Source: Nocardia mikamii NBRC 108933 (lineage in GTDB: Bacteria > Actinomycetota > Actinomycetes > Mycobacteriales > Mycobacteriaceae). From it: a stretch of 64,000 nt of DNA. Each line of letters opens with the position of its first letter. The first letter of the stretch is position 1. The position numbers and the translations under genes are program-made. The stretch lies in assembly GCF_001613505.1 (NCBI RefSeq), contig NZ_BDCM01000014.1, positions 1 through 64,000 on the forward strand, read 5' to 3'. Under the pieces are notes generated by a model that was not told where the DNA came from, ran no database searches, and was given only the letters and a program-made list of their open reading frames with translations. This document shows, piece after piece, positions 1 to 8,294 of the stretch.

Positions 1-38
1 ACGCCCTACCGGCACCGCGAGCGGCAGCGTGCCGGTGG

Positions 39-443
39 TCAGCGCGCGGGGTGATTGCGAATTTCCGCGACGTAGGCGCGGGAGACGGTGCAGGTCAGCA
101 GATCCAGCATGTCGACCAGGAAGCTGCGATCGGCCACCGGATCGGTGGTTCCGGTGCCGCCGGCCGGGTCGATGCGGTTCAGGGTCAATTTCACCCCGTC
201 GTGAATCGCGTGCTGCACCATATCGATCGGAACTCCGTCACGCGCCCACACCGCCGCGGCGTATTCCAGTCGCCGCAGCGCGCGCGTCGCCCCGGTGGGC
301 GCATCGCCGAGCAGGATGAGCGCCAGTTCGAATCCCATCCGCATGACTATCGCGGGATCGGAATGCGTTGCACTCCTGGCATTTCCGGAATCGAATCCAT
401 CGCCCTCCGCGGATTCCGCATCCCAGGAGTCGTAGGCCGGCAT
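39..443 (-). CDS. Hypothetical protein, PucR-sensor-like fragment
   Basis: A 134-residue protein of unknown function. The ATG at 443 is chosen because AAGGAG sits four bases upstream; the frame stays open further 5' without a comparable site. Residues 56-86 (LRRLEYAAAVWARDG, then MVQHAIHDGVKL) resemble the helical N-terminal sensing region of nocardial PucR/RsbRD-type regulators. The protein ends soon after this stretch, with no helix-turn-helix, so it is either a stand-alone sensor-like protein or the remnant of a longer regulator. The resemblance is from memory of the family and is weak. A 28-bp inverted repeat at 717..744 lies upstream, between this gene and the divergent regulator at 858. 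Confidence 0.55.
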   Translation of the reverse strand: MPAYDSWDAESAEGDGFDSGNARSATHSDPAIVMRMGFELALILLGDAPTGATRALRRLEYAAAVWARDGVPIDMVQHAIHDGVKLTLNRIDPAGGTGTTDPVADRSFLVDMLDLLTCTVSRAYVAEIRNHPAR

Positions 444-716
444 CGCGCTCCTTCCGTGCGCCCGATCCCCATCGCACTGACGAAGGTATCGGTGACGCGC
501 GGTGATTACGAGCAGTCGGCGCGGGTTGGCCCAAACATCCGAACCACAGGGGTCCGACGTTGTGAGATTTCCCAATAATCGGTCGAATTCGGGCCCTGCG
601 TCCGCAATCCGGACGATGCGGTCCGACATTCGGGAGCCGACGGATATTCCGGCGAATCCCTTCGTCACAGCGGCTCCGGCCGCATTCGATTGGCGCCGAA
701 ACCGTGATAGCCTGAA

Positions 717-744
717 CGTGATACACGCTAGCGTGATTATCACG
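717..744. promoter_or_regulatory. Inverted repeat, putative operator
   Basis: The 444..857 gap holds no convincing gene. Its one notable element has outer arms CGTGATA (717..723) and TATCACG (738..744) around a perfect 12-bp palindrome CACGCTAGCGTG (724..735). It lies 114 bp before the regulator start at 858 and 274 bp before the minus gene start at 443, so it could serve either. No protein can be assigned from sequence. Confidence 0.4.
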
Positions 745-857
745 CGAAGGAAAGCGATTGGGGCGGAAGAGATTTCGTCGAGCGTATGATCATCACGCAG
801 CAGTGCCTCGTTTCGTCGACCTCCCGGGCCGCGCGTCGCGCCGATACGCTGGCACCC

Positions 858-1769
858 ATGGGAGCCCGATTACGTACCGCGCGAAAATTGCTGCTGGGCC
901 GCGAGATCGACCATATGATCAGCACGGCGGGAGTGAATCAGGCGGAGGCCGCCCGGATCATCGACACCAGCCAGAGCCGGATCGCGATGTTGATCAACGG
1001 CGCCAGCTCGATCACCGTCGGCGATCTCGAACGGCTCGCGGTCGCACTGGGTTTCACCGACCCCGGTTATCTGGAAAGCCTCGAGGCATTACGCCGGGAC
1101 AACCACAAACGTGGTTTCTGGAACACCGGCCATCGCCGCGCCTACCTCGAGGAATTACGTCTGCTGGTGGATCTCGAGGCTCATGCCAGCCTGCTGAGGG
1201 TCACCGAGGCCGAGATCGTGCCCGGACTGGTCCAATGCGAGTCCTATATCCGGGCCCTGCACGAGCCCCCGCACGACGCGCAACCGGCGTCCACCGATCC
1301 CGGTACGGTCACCGTGGAGGATTCGGTACGCGCGCGGCTGGCCCGCCAGGACGTCCTCACCGGCCCCGACGCCCCGCGATTCCACGCCGTGCTCTCGGAA
1401 TCGTGCCTGCGCCGCGAATACGGCGGCCGTGCGGTGATGGCCGACCAACTGGAATACCTGCTCGAACTGTCGCATCGGCCCAACATCATCCTGCAGGTGC
1501 TGCCGTTCACCGTTCCCACCCGGGGCGCGGGGATGGAGGACCGCTTCACGCTGGTGCGGGTTCCCTCCCCCGGCGCGGCGGGCGACCTGGACATGGCGAT
1601 CGTGGAGAGCCAGGGCGACATCCGCTACATCGACGACAAGCCCGCGGTACGTGCCCGGGAGACCGTCTGGGACCGATTATCCGCGGCCGCAGCGGATCCC
1701 GATCGGTCGCGAGCGTTCATCGACCGGATCGCGCGTTCGTTCCGACGCGAGAGCGTCACCGGGACGTGA
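858..1769 (+). CDS. Scr1-type HTH regulator (DUF5753)
   Basis: A 303-residue cytoplasmic regulator. Residues 1-80 form a Cro/C1-type helix-turn-helix (VNQAEAARIIDTSQSRIAML is the helix pair), and the rest matches the DUF5753 domain typical of Scr1-like proteins in actinomycetes (HRRAYLEELRLLVDLEAHAS, later VPGLVQCESYIRAL and FTLVRVPSPG). The ATG at 858 was taken because it opens just before the HTH; an ATG at 786 would add 24 residues of no known domain. It is followed by a DUF574 methyltransferase and a DUF397 protein. DUF397 and Scr1 proteins are usually paired and have been compared to antitoxin-toxin pairs; that role is inferred here. Confidence 0.85.
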   Translation: MGARLRTARKLLLGREIDHMISTAGVNQAEAARIIDTSQSRIAMLINGASSITVGDLERLAVALGFTDPGYLESLEALRRDNHKRGFWNTGHRRAYLEELRLLVDLEAHASLLRVTEAEIVPGLVQCESYIRALHEPPHDAQPASTDPGTVTVEDSVRARLARQDVLTGPDAPRFHAVLSESCLRREYGGRAVMADQLEYLLELSHRPNIILQVLPFTVPTRGAGMEDRFTLVRVPSPGAAGDLDMAIVESQGDIRYIDDKPAVRARETVWDRLSAAAADPDRSRAFIDRIARSFRRESVTGT

Positions 1770-1813
1770 CTCACCGTCCGTAATCTGCAAAGCCTAAGGA
1801 GTGCCGGGCAGCT

Positions 1814-2638
1814 ATGAGCGACAACGACTTTCCCTCACGCGATATCGACACGAGCCGGCCCTCGGCGGCGCGGATGTACCACTACTACCTGTCCGGCCAG
1901 GCGCTGTTCGACGTCGACAAGGTCTTCGGTGAGCGAGTGTTCGCGGTGTTCCCGCACGCCGATGCCTGGGCGCGGCACAACCGCGAATTCCTGCGCCGCG
2001 CGGTCGATTTCATGGCATCACGCGGGATCCGGCAGTTCCTCGACATCGGCGCTGGAATGCCGACAGCGGACAACACCCATGAGATCGCACGTGCGCACGA
2101 GCCGCGGATCCGGGTGGTGTACGTGGACAACAACACCGAGGCCGTGGCGCGCTGGCTCGATGTGCTGCGCGACACCGACGCCCTCGCCACCACCGCGGTC
2201 CTCGATGCCGATCTGCGATGTCCCGACGATATTTTCGACCATCCCGAGACCCGGCGCCTGATCGATCCGGATCAGCCACTCGGACTGCTCATCGTCGGCG
2301 TCTGGCCGTTCGTGCCCGACAGCGACCGCCCGTACCGGCTGATGGCCCAGCTGCGTGATCGCCTCCCGCGCGGCAGCTGCGTGGCGATGAGCCATGCCGG
2401 CCTCGACGACGCGTCCGAGGATGTCAAACGCGGAATGGCCGCCGCGGCGGAGCTCTACAAGCAGACCTCGGATCCGTTGACGCTGCGCCGCCGTGACGAT
2501 TTCGCCGCCTTCTACGACGGCTTCGAGCTCCTGAACCCCGGGATCGTGCACGCCCCCGATTGGCGACCCTCTGCACCGGTGGACATGGAGGATCCGGCAC
2601 GGCCGTGTAATTTCGCGGCCGTCGGCTACAAGCCTTAG
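1814..2638 (+). CDS. DUF574-family SAM-dependent methyltransferase
   Basis: A 274-residue protein of the actinobacterial DUF574 (Methyltransf_19) family. The family signature is present: RDIDTSRPSAARMYHYYLSG at the start, FLDIGAGMPTADNTHE as the S-adenosylmethionine-binding loop, and RVVYVDNNTEAVAR as the strand 2 acidic loop (YVDNN). Length is normal for the family. Substrates of these enzymes are mostly unknown; some act on secondary metabolites. A GGAG lies about 12 bases before the ATG, a longer spacing than usual. It sits 44 bp after the Scr1-type regulator and 69 bp before a DUF397 protein in the same direction, so the three probably form one transcript. Confidence 0.87.
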   Translation: MSDNDFPSRDIDTSRPSAARMYHYYLSGQALFDVDKVFGERVFAVFPHADAWARHNREFLRRAVDFMASRGIRQFLDIGAGMPTADNTHEIARAHEPRIRVVYVDNNTEAVARWLDVLRDTDALATTAVLDADLRCPDDIFDHPETRRLIDPDQPLGLLIVGVWPFVPDSDRPYRLMAQLRDRLPRGSCVAMSHAGLDDASEDVKRGMAAAAELYKQTSDPLTLRRRDDFAAFYDGFELLNPGIVHAPDWRPSAPVDMEDPARPCNFAAVGYKP

Positions 2639-2707
2639 CCGGCACGGTCGGCGCGGCGGTCCGCGCATCGGTGCGCCGGCAGCTTTACTCCGTAGAAAGG
2701 GCATCCG

Positions 2708-3172
2708 ATGACGCGGCCACCGACCTTCACCGTAGGCGAATTCCGAAAAGCCTCAGCCAGTTCCCCACACCAGAACTGCGTGCGCATCGCGCGCAAACAC
2801 GGATGGACCGCCGTCTGGGACGACAAACGCGCTACTGCCGCCACCACCGCCGGCACGGCTGTGACCGGCACCGACATACTGTTGCTGCACGACGAGCAGT
2901 TCGACCGATACCAGGCCGGTATCCGCGCCGGGCGCACCGAGCGATTACCGATCACGCAGTTCCGGCGCCCCGACGGACGCTACGTGCTGCGTGCCGAAAC
3001 CGACCGTCCCACAGCGGGTGTGGAGCTGATCTTCGATCGAGCCGAGCTCGACGCCTTCCACCACGGTGTGCGGACCCACGAATTCGATCTGCACAGATTC
3101 ACCGCACCGGCACTCGACGACACCGAATGCGGCACTCGCGCAACCGGTCTCACGGCTCGAATACCGGCCTAG
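2708..3172 (+). CDS. Tandem DUF397-like protein
   Basis: A 154-residue protein. Residues 11-73 read as a DUF397 domain: FRKASASSPHQNCVRIARK matches the W-x-K-S-S-S-x-NCV opening, WTAVWDDK the following strand, and ILLLHDEQFDRYQAGIRAG the usual end. Residues 80-128 repeat the second half (YVLRAETDRP, then VELIFDRAELDAFHHGVRTH), suggesting a duplicated, degenerate second copy. Typical DUF397 proteins have about 60-80 residues and one domain, so this is roughly double length. AAAGGG lies six bases before the ATG. Association with an Scr1-like regulator two genes upstream supports the assignment. Confidence 0.75.
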   Translation: MTRPPTFTVGEFRKASASSPHQNCVRIARKHGWTAVWDDKRATAATTAGTAVTGTDILLLHDEQFDRYQAGIRAGRTERLPITQFRRPDGRYVLRAETDRPTAGVELIFDRAELDAFHHGVRTHEFDLHRFTAPALDDTECGTRATGLTARIPA

Positions 3173-3247
3173 CGGTTCACACGTTCCGGTGCCCGCCCAC
3201 GCGGGCACCGTCACCCTCGAAAACTTCTGCGCCGCAGGGGATCCGGT

Positions 3248-3601
3248 TCAGTCCGAACCGGGGGCGTCGTCCAGGTGCACCCGCACCCGCACCCGGCCCT
3301 TGTCGTCGCGGGTGGCCACGGCGTGGCCGCGTCGGTCGCCACCGTCCAGGTGCAGTGTGATGGGGCCACCCTCGCCGGTGAAGTTGCGCCACCAGCTCTT
3401 GCGATCGGGCATCGCGACACCGATGAGGATCGAATCGCCGGAACGCCGATAGTTCACCGGTGTGCTGAACGTCTTACCGGACTTGCGCCCGACATAGCTG
3501 ATCTCGACGAATCCCTTCCGCATCAGCGGGCCGAGAACCGGCGCCTCCGTCAGCGTGAGTACCACCGAATTGAAGCCGCGCACGGCCGATTTCACGTCCA
3601 C
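3248..3601 (-). CDS. DDN-like nitroreductase family protein (deazaflavin-binding)
   Basis: A 117-residue protein of the split-barrel nitroreductase family that includes the mycobacterial F420-dependent Ddn. The core VEISYVGRKSGKTFSTPVNY is the characteristic G-R-[KR]-S-G motif, followed by ILIGVAMPDRKSWWRNF and a C-terminal strand region. The start is a GTG at 3601, placed by a perfect AGGAGG six bases upstream; longer upstream reading on this strand overlaps the PAP2 gene and lacks such a site. The cofactor may be F420, but this is inferred from the family. Its neighbour upstream is a membrane phosphatase with no obvious functional link. Confidence 0.82.
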   Translation of the reverse strand: MDVKSAVRGFNSVVLTLTEAPVLGPLMRKGFVEISYVGRKSGKTFSTPVNYRRSGDSILIGVAMPDRKSWWRNFTGEGGPITLHLDGGDRRGHAVATRDDKGRVRVRVHLDDAPGSD

Positions 3602-3678
3602 CTGTTGCCTCCTGACTGGCCGACCGAGAGTTTTCACTCTACCGGCGGCCGGTGACATCGCCCGGCGGGCGAGGCCGT

Positions 3679-4755
3679 TCATCCCACGCCCGGCCCGGAG
3701 CGGGTCTCGGCCCCGAGCGGATGCCCGGCACGCCCCGGGTGCCGGCCGTACCCCCGGCACCCGGCGGCGCCGCGACCCCCGGCGGAGGCGTCGGTGACAC
3801 GGCCGGTGATCCGCCCCGGGCCGCGAGCGGGCGGCTCCTCGACCGGCTCCGGCATCGCAACCGCCAGACCGGCGCCGATTCCGAGCGCCGGCCCCGCGAC
3901 CGCGCCCGGCGCGAACGCGGCGACCACCGCACCGCGCCACGCGGGCCACGGGGAATTCGCGCGCAGCATCGCCCACCAGACACCGACGCCGTCGGCGACC
4001 GCGTCACACAGACGCAGATACGGTGCGGCGGCGTAGCCGGCGGCGAGGATCAGGGCCGCACCGGCGGCACAGTCGAGCAGGTAGTGGTTGGCGGTCCCGA
4101 TCACCACGAGCGTGATCACAATCGGATAGCCGACCCCGGCCCACCGGATGAGCGGGGTCCGGCCGAAGCGGTACAGCATCAGCCCGCACCACAGCGCCCA
4201 GCCGACGTGCAGACTCGGCATCGCCGCGAAATCGTTGGTGAGCGAATCCAATCCGCGTGGTGTGCTGGCGTCGCCCTGCCACCAGCCCACCGAGGCGTGC
4301 AGGGCCATCACATCGATGAAGCCGTGCGAGTCCTCCAGCAGGCGCGGTGGCGCGGTGGGCAATGCCACGAAACCGATCAGGCCCGCGACCGTCGCGATGC
4401 CCAGTTGGGTGCGAGCCGCCCGGTACTGCTCACGATGCGCCCACCACATCCAGATCAGGATCGCGGGGGTCACGACATAGTGCAGCGTGGCGTAGGCGAA
4501 GTCGGCCGGTATCGCGATCCAGGAATGGCCGGCGAAGATCCGGTTCAGCCACAGTTCCGGGTCCAGCCGCAGCCAGTCCTCGACGCGCAGCAGCGCGTGC
4601 GCGTCGCGGCGGGCATGGTCGAGACCACTGCCGACCAGCAGCCGGGCCCCGTCGTAGGCGAAATACACCACGACCACCAGCACCATTTCCCGCAACCAGC
4701 CCCCGGCTCGCGCCGGAACCTGCGCGAGCGGACCCGAGATGGTTGTTGCAGTCAC
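3679..4755 (-). CDS. PAP2-superfamily membrane phosphatase / phosphotransferase
   Basis: A 358-residue integral membrane protein. Acid phosphatase signature motifs are visible: MPSLHVGWALW near residues 179-189 (S-L-H) and GTANHYLLD near 220-228 (catalytic histidine 224). Hydrophobic segments around residues 23-35, 84-105, 116-135, 185-197, 205-222 and 228-246 fit the six-helix core. The pattern resembles the PAP2_3/AUR1-like branch, whose members transfer or remove lipid head-group phosphates; the substrate is unknown. The GTG start at 4755 has GGAGGT six bases upstream. The C-terminal 110 residues are Pro/Arg-rich and may be disordered. It is divergent from a TetR regulator with a palindrome between them, so it is a likely target. 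Confidence 0.8.
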   Translation of the reverse strand: MTATTISGPLAQVPARAGGWLREMVLVVVVYFAYDGARLLVGSGLDHARRDAHALLRVEDWLRLDPELWLNRIFAGHSWIAIPADFAYATLHYVVTPAILIWMWWAHREQYRAARTQLGIATVAGLIGFVALPTAPPRLLEDSHGFIDVMALHASVGWWQGDASTPRGLDSLTNDFAAMPSLHVGWALWCGLMLYRFGRTPLIRWAGVGYPIVITLVVIGTANHYLLDCAAGAALILAAGYAAAPYLRLCDAVADGVGVWWAMLRANSPWPAWRGAVVAAFAPGAVAGPALGIGAGLAVAMPEPVEEPPARGPGRITGRVTDASAGGRGAAGCRGYGRHPGRAGHPLGAETRSGPGVG

Positions 4756-4780
4756 GACCCGACCTCCACGACGAGGGCTG

Positions 4781-4807
4781 ACGTACAACGTACGGTACGT
4801 CGTACGT
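4781..4807. promoter_or_regulatory. 27-bp near-perfect palindrome, probable TetR operator
   Basis: Reading 4781..4807 gives a dyad built of ACGTAC / GTACGT blocks that matches its own reverse complement except at the centre base and one symmetric pair. It lies between the GTG of the PAP2 gene (4755) and the GTG of the TetR gene (4860), where an autorepressor would bind to control both genes. The assignment to this regulator is inferred from position. Confidence 0.7.
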
Positions 4808-4859
4808 GCATACTACAATGGCGTCGAGACCGGATTTCATCCCGACCGGAGACGTTGCC

Positions 4860-5591
4860 GTGACATCTGAGCCCGCCCGACGAACCCGCACCGGGGGCGG
4901 CCGCCGCCGAGTACCGCGCCATACGCTCAGCGCCGAGGCGATCGTGGACGCCGCGCTGCGCATGCTCGACGACACCGACTGCGAGGGCATCTCCATGCGT
5001 GCTCTGGCCGCCGAACTGGGCGTCGGCACGATGACGCTCTACACCTACTTCCGCAGTAAGGACGAACTGCTGCAGGCCGCGCGCGACCAGGTGCTCGACA
5101 GCTTCCATCCCCCGGCCGTCTCCGGCGACTGGGCCGACCGCGTGCGGGCGTGCTGCCAGGCGCTGTACCGGCTGCTCGTGGAACGCCCGGCGGTGCTTCG
5201 GGTGCTGGCGGTGAAACCCGACGGCGACGGCGATTTCGCCGATACCGCCACGGCCGCCCTGGAATTGGTGCTCTCCCAGTTACGGGCCGCCGGGCTCGGC
5301 CGGCAGGAGACCGCGCGCGGCTACGTGGTGCTGTTGCAGTACACCTTCGGCTCGGCGCTGCGCCACGTGTTCGTTCCGGCGCGGCGCAACGGCGAGACCA
5401 TTCCGAGCCGCCTGCAGATGTTGGATCCGGTGGCCCATCCCACGATCGCCGATCTGATGCCGGAGCTGGTGATCACGCACGGCGGCGGCGAGGAGCAATA
5501 TCTGTACGGCCTGGACCTCATCCTCGACGGGTTGCGCAAGGCCGCCGCGGCAGCCCACCAGCCCTCCCCAGGCGCAGTGCCACGTCGATGA
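4860..5591 (+). CDS. TetR/AcrR-family transcriptional regulator
   Basis: A 243-residue repressor. The N-terminal DNA-binding domain is clear at about residues 24-70 (LSAEAIVDAALRML, ISMRALAAELGVGTMTLYTY, FRSKDELLQAA); the rest is a helical ligand domain of TetR_C type with a stretch VVLLQYTFGSALRHVF. The GTG at 4860 has CGGAG eight bases upstream and clears the palindrome at 4781..4807; an ATG at 4818 is possible but has no ribosome site. It is divergent from the PAP2 membrane gene, which it probably controls together with itself. Confidence 0.88.
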   Translation: MTSEPARRTRTGGGRRRVPRHTLSAEAIVDAALRMLDDTDCEGISMRALAAELGVGTMTLYTYFRSKDELLQAARDQVLDSFHPPAVSGDWADRVRACCQALYRLLVERPAVLRVLAVKPDGDGDFADTATAALELVLSQLRAAGLGRQETARGYVVLLQYTFGSALRHVFVPARRNGETIPSRLQMLDPVAHPTIADLMPELVITHGGGEEQYLYGLDLILDGLRKAAAAAHQPSPGAVPRR

Positions 5592-5815
5592 TCACCGCCG
5601 CGGCATCCGGGCGCCGCGACCGTGGATGTCCGAGTACCGCACCACGTATCGGCAGGCGTCGATCACCCTGTGCCCCCAGCGATTCGGCATGGCGACCGGA
5701 TCGAATCGGCCACCGGCGACCAGATGTGCGGGCGGGGGCCGATCATCGTGACCGGCGGTCCGCGGCCGGCGTAGACCGCGCGGGTACCGTCCGGGTCGGG
5801 TCGTCGAGCCCGGAT
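5592..5815 (-). pseudogene. Frameshifted remnant of a small gene
   Basis: No intact gene occupies 5592..5867, but two adjacent minus-strand frames show strong third-position GC and protein-like sequence. The upstream frame reads DPDGTRAVYAGRG, then VTMIGPRPHIWSPVA; the next frame continues as RFDPVAMPNRWGHRVIDAC and RYVVRYSDIHGRG to a stop at 5592. The two join smoothly if one base is missing near 5705-5715. No start codon or ribosome site is visible at the 5' side, so the piece may also be truncated. I do not recognise the family. Confidence 0.4.
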
Positions 5816-5867
5816 TTGTAGGATTGCCGGAAAGTAGCAGGAGCTGTTTCGGCAATCGGGAGGCCCG

Positions 5868-7391
5868 ATGATCGACCGGAACCGGACGGCGACACCGGTA
5901 CGCGGCCGCTGGGGAATGCTGGCGGTGCTGTGCGCGAGCCTGCTCCTGGTGGCCATGGACGCCACCGTGCTCAACGTCGCGCTGCCCTCGCTGATCGAGG
6001 ATCTGCAGCCGGGCGCGGTCGCCCAGTTGTGGATCGTCGACATCTACGGTCTGGTCCTGGGCGGGCTGCTCATCACCTTCGGCGCGATCGGCGACCGGAT
6101 CGGCCGCAAGCGGCTGTTCCTGACGGGATTCGCGCTGTTCGGCGTCGCTTCGGTGGTCGCGGCCACCGCTCAGGTCACTGCTCAGCTCATCGGCGGGCGC
6201 GTGCTGCTGGCCGTGGGTGGCGCGATGGTGATGCCCTCGACGCTCTCGCTGATCCGCAATATCTTCGACGATCCGCACGAACGTACCCGGGCCATCGCGA
6301 TCTGGGCGGCCATCGCCGGGGTCGGCGCCGCGGTGGGTCCGATCGTGGGTGGCGTCCTGGTCGAACACTTCGGCTGGGCGGCGGCGTTCTGGATCAATGT
6401 GCCGGTGGTGGTGCTCACGCTGGCGGCCGGCATCGGTTTGCTGCCCGAATACCGGGCGCCGTCCACCACCCCGTTCGACTGGCCGAGTGTCCCGCTGTCG
6501 GTGCTCGGCATCGTCGGGTTCGTCTGGGGCGTCAAACATCTCGCGCGCGGTGAGGACATCGTGGTGAACGTGTGCGTCCTGCTGGCCGGGCTCGCCATGC
6601 TGTTCTGGTTCGCGCGACGGCAACTGCGGCTGACCGATCCGCTGCTCGACATCCGGTTGTTCCGGCGCCCGGTCTTCCTCGCCGCGGCCCTGGCGACATT
6701 GATGGCGATGATCGCGATCGGCGCCGCCCTGTTCCTGATCTCGTTGTGGCTGCAGTACATTCACGGCTACTCCCCCGCCGAGGCCGGTATCCGTACGGCA
6801 CCCGCCGCGGCCGCGACCCTGATCGGCTCACTGACCACACCGGCGTTGCTGCGCCGGACCGGGGTACGCGGGGTGATGGTCACGAGTCTGCTCATCCTCG
6901 CCGCCGGGTTCGCGGTGCTGGCGATCTCGCCCGAGCCCACCAGCTACGCCGTGGTGGCGCTGGTACTGGTCTGCCTGGGCATCGGCGACGGGATCGCGGT
7001 CACCGCCGCCGCGGCGGTTCTGGTTTCCTCGGTGCCGGCCGAACGCGCCGGACAGGGCGGCGCGGTCGAGGAGACCAGCTACGAATTGGGCAACGGCCTG
7101 GGAGTGGCGCTGCTCGGCAGTGTGCACGGCGCGCTGTTCACTCACTACATGAGCGACGTCCCGCTGGCCGGAGCTCAGGGCGAGACGGCTCGTGAATCGG
7201 CCGGCGGCGCGATCGCGGTGGCCGGCGACATCGGCGGCGCACTCGGGGCGCGAGTGCACGAGATGGCCTCGGCGGCATTCGATTCCGCGCTCACGATCAC
7301 CTCGTACGCGGCCGCGGGGGTGGTGGCGGCGGTCGCGGTTCTCACCGCGATACTGATCCCGCGGCACACCAGCGTGACACCGCGGCACTGA
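5868..7391 (+). CDS. DHA2-family MFS multidrug efflux transporter (EmrB/QacA type)
   Basis: A 507-residue inner-membrane proton-coupled exporter with about 14 hydrophobic helices. Motif features of the DHA2 family are visible: LVAMDATVLNVALPSLIEDL in helix 1, WIVDIYGLVLGGLLITFGAI, GDRIGRKRLF (motif A loop) and AAIAGVGAAVGPIVGGVLVE (motif C). GGGAGG precedes the ATG by a few bases. Length is typical. It is flanked by a gene remnant and a convergent CDGSH gene, with no adjacent regulator except the TetR gene 276 bp upstream, which lies closer to its own operator. Substrate unknown. Confidence 0.9.
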   Translation: MIDRNRTATPVRGRWGMLAVLCASLLLVAMDATVLNVALPSLIEDLQPGAVAQLWIVDIYGLVLGGLLITFGAIGDRIGRKRLFLTGFALFGVASVVAATAQVTAQLIGGRVLLAVGGAMVMPSTLSLIRNIFDDPHERTRAIAIWAAIAGVGAAVGPIVGGVLVEHFGWAAAFWINVPVVVLTLAAGIGLLPEYRAPSTTPFDWPSVPLSVLGIVGFVWGVKHLARGEDIVVNVCVLLAGLAMLFWFARRQLRLTDPLLDIRLFRRPVFLAAALATLMAMIAIGAALFLISLWLQYIHGYSPAEAGIRTAPAAAATLIGSLTTPALLRRTGVRGVMVTSLLILAAGFAVLAISPEPTSYAVVALVLVCLGIGDGIAVTAAAAVLVSSVPAERAGQGGAVEETSYELGNGLGVALLGSVHGALFTHYMSDVPLAGAQGETARESAGGAIAVAGDIGGALGARVHEMASAAFDSALTITSYAAAGVVAAVAVLTAILIPRHTSVTPRH

Positions 7392-7405
7392 CGCCTGGTG
7401 CGCGC

Positions 7406-7633
7406 TCAGCCGCGCTTGCGGCGATGACGGCGATGGGTGGTGTCGCAGAGCGGATAGATTCCGGACCGGCGGCAGGTGCACACCGCGACCACGAACCGAT
7501 CGCAGCGCACGACGCGGCCGTCGTCGGTCACCAGCTCCACCGGCCCCTCGATGAGCGCCGGACCGTCCTTGGTCAGCGTGACCCGGGTGCGACGGCCCGG
7601 ACCGGGCGTGGGGTCGTCATTCTCGATCGGCAC
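7406..7633 (-). CDS. CDGSH iron-sulfur domain protein
   Basis: A 75-residue protein that should bind a [2Fe-2S] cluster through Cys52, Cys54, Cys63 and His67 (CTCRRSGIYPLCDTTH), the complete C-x-C-x8-C-x3-H pattern of CDGSH/mitoNEET-like proteins. Preceding residues (ALIEGPVELVTDDGR) match the small prokaryotic CDGSH proteins that begin with a short beta strand region. The tail is Arg/His-rich. It starts inside the end of the methyltransferase gene (17-bp overlap, 7617..7633) and lies downstream of that gene and an HDO-type gene in one apparent operon. A redox or electron-transfer role is expected from the family; the partner is unknown. Confidence 0.9.
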   Translation of the reverse strand: MPIENDDPTPGPGRRTRVTLTKDGPALIEGPVELVTDDGRVVRCDRFVVAVCTCRRSGIYPLCDTTHRRHRRKRG

Positions 7634-8267
7634 GGATCACCACCAACTCCTCTTGCCGCGCCCCCGGTTCGATGAGGCGCTGTTGCTCCAGCCAGTGCGC
7701 GCGCCCCCGCAGAACGGGCCCGAATTCGCACGTTTCGCGGACGACGATCGCGGCCTTGAGCCCACCGTCGCGCAGTTGACGCACGGTGAGATCCGGATCG
7801 CACAGCGACGAATGCACGATCAGCGCGATTCCCTTGGCCCGCAACAGCTCCGGCATCAGCCGGCACAGCGGATCCAGCAGCGCCCGGCCGTGCGGTCCGC
7901 CCTCCCAGGCCCGCGCCCGGCCGTGGGCCGGAATGCTCGCAGGGCCCGGCACATAGGGGGGATTGGCCAGCACCGCGTCGAAGGTCCGCCGACGCAGCAC
8001 CCGGCCGAAATCGCCGTGCAACAGTTCCAGCGGTACTCCGTGCAGCCTGCTGTTGAGCCACGCCGAGGCCAGCGCCCGGCGCGAGATGTCCACCGCGGTG
8101 ACCGCGGAAGCGCCGGCCCGTCCCGCCTCGATAGCCACGGCACCGGTACCGGTACACACGTCCACCACCTTGGACCCCTCCGGGATGGCGGCGGCGCCCA
8201 GCGCTCTGATCAGCAGTCCGGTATCGGCTGTCGGGGCGTAGACGCCCGGTGCGCGGAACAGTTTCAT
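7617..8267 (-). CDS. HemK2/MTQ2-like SAM-dependent methyltransferase
   Basis: A 216-residue class I methyltransferase. Motif I is VVDVCTGTGAVAIEAGRAG (residues 34-52), an acidic loop VTAVDIS follows, and NPPY at 102-105 is the catalytic signature of N-methylating enzymes such as HemK/PrmC and MTQ2. Length fits the short HemK2 type lacking the PrmC N-terminal domain. The substrate could be a glutamine in a protein, but NPPY also occurs in nucleic-acid methylases. It lies between the HDO gene (27 bp upstream) and the CDGSH gene (overlapping), and co-occurrence suggests the three act together. Confidence 0.83.
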   Translation of the reverse strand: MKLFRAPGVYAPTADTGLLIRALGAAAIPEGSKVVDVCTGTGAVAIEAGRAGASAVTAVDISRRALASAWLNSRLHGVPLELLHGDFGRVLRRRTFDAVLANPPYVPGPASIPAHGRARAWEGGPHGRALLDPLCRLMPELLRAKGIALIVHSSLCDPDLTVRQLRDGGLKAAIVVRETCEFGPVLRGRAHWLEQQRLIEPGARQEELVVIRADRE

Positions 8268-8294
8268 GATCGCCGAATACCCGCCTTCCGATGA

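Noticed and set aside
502..789. A 95-codon plus-strand frame in the left gap
   Set aside because: No ribosome-binding site, no domain, and it covers the inverted repeat; likely chance.
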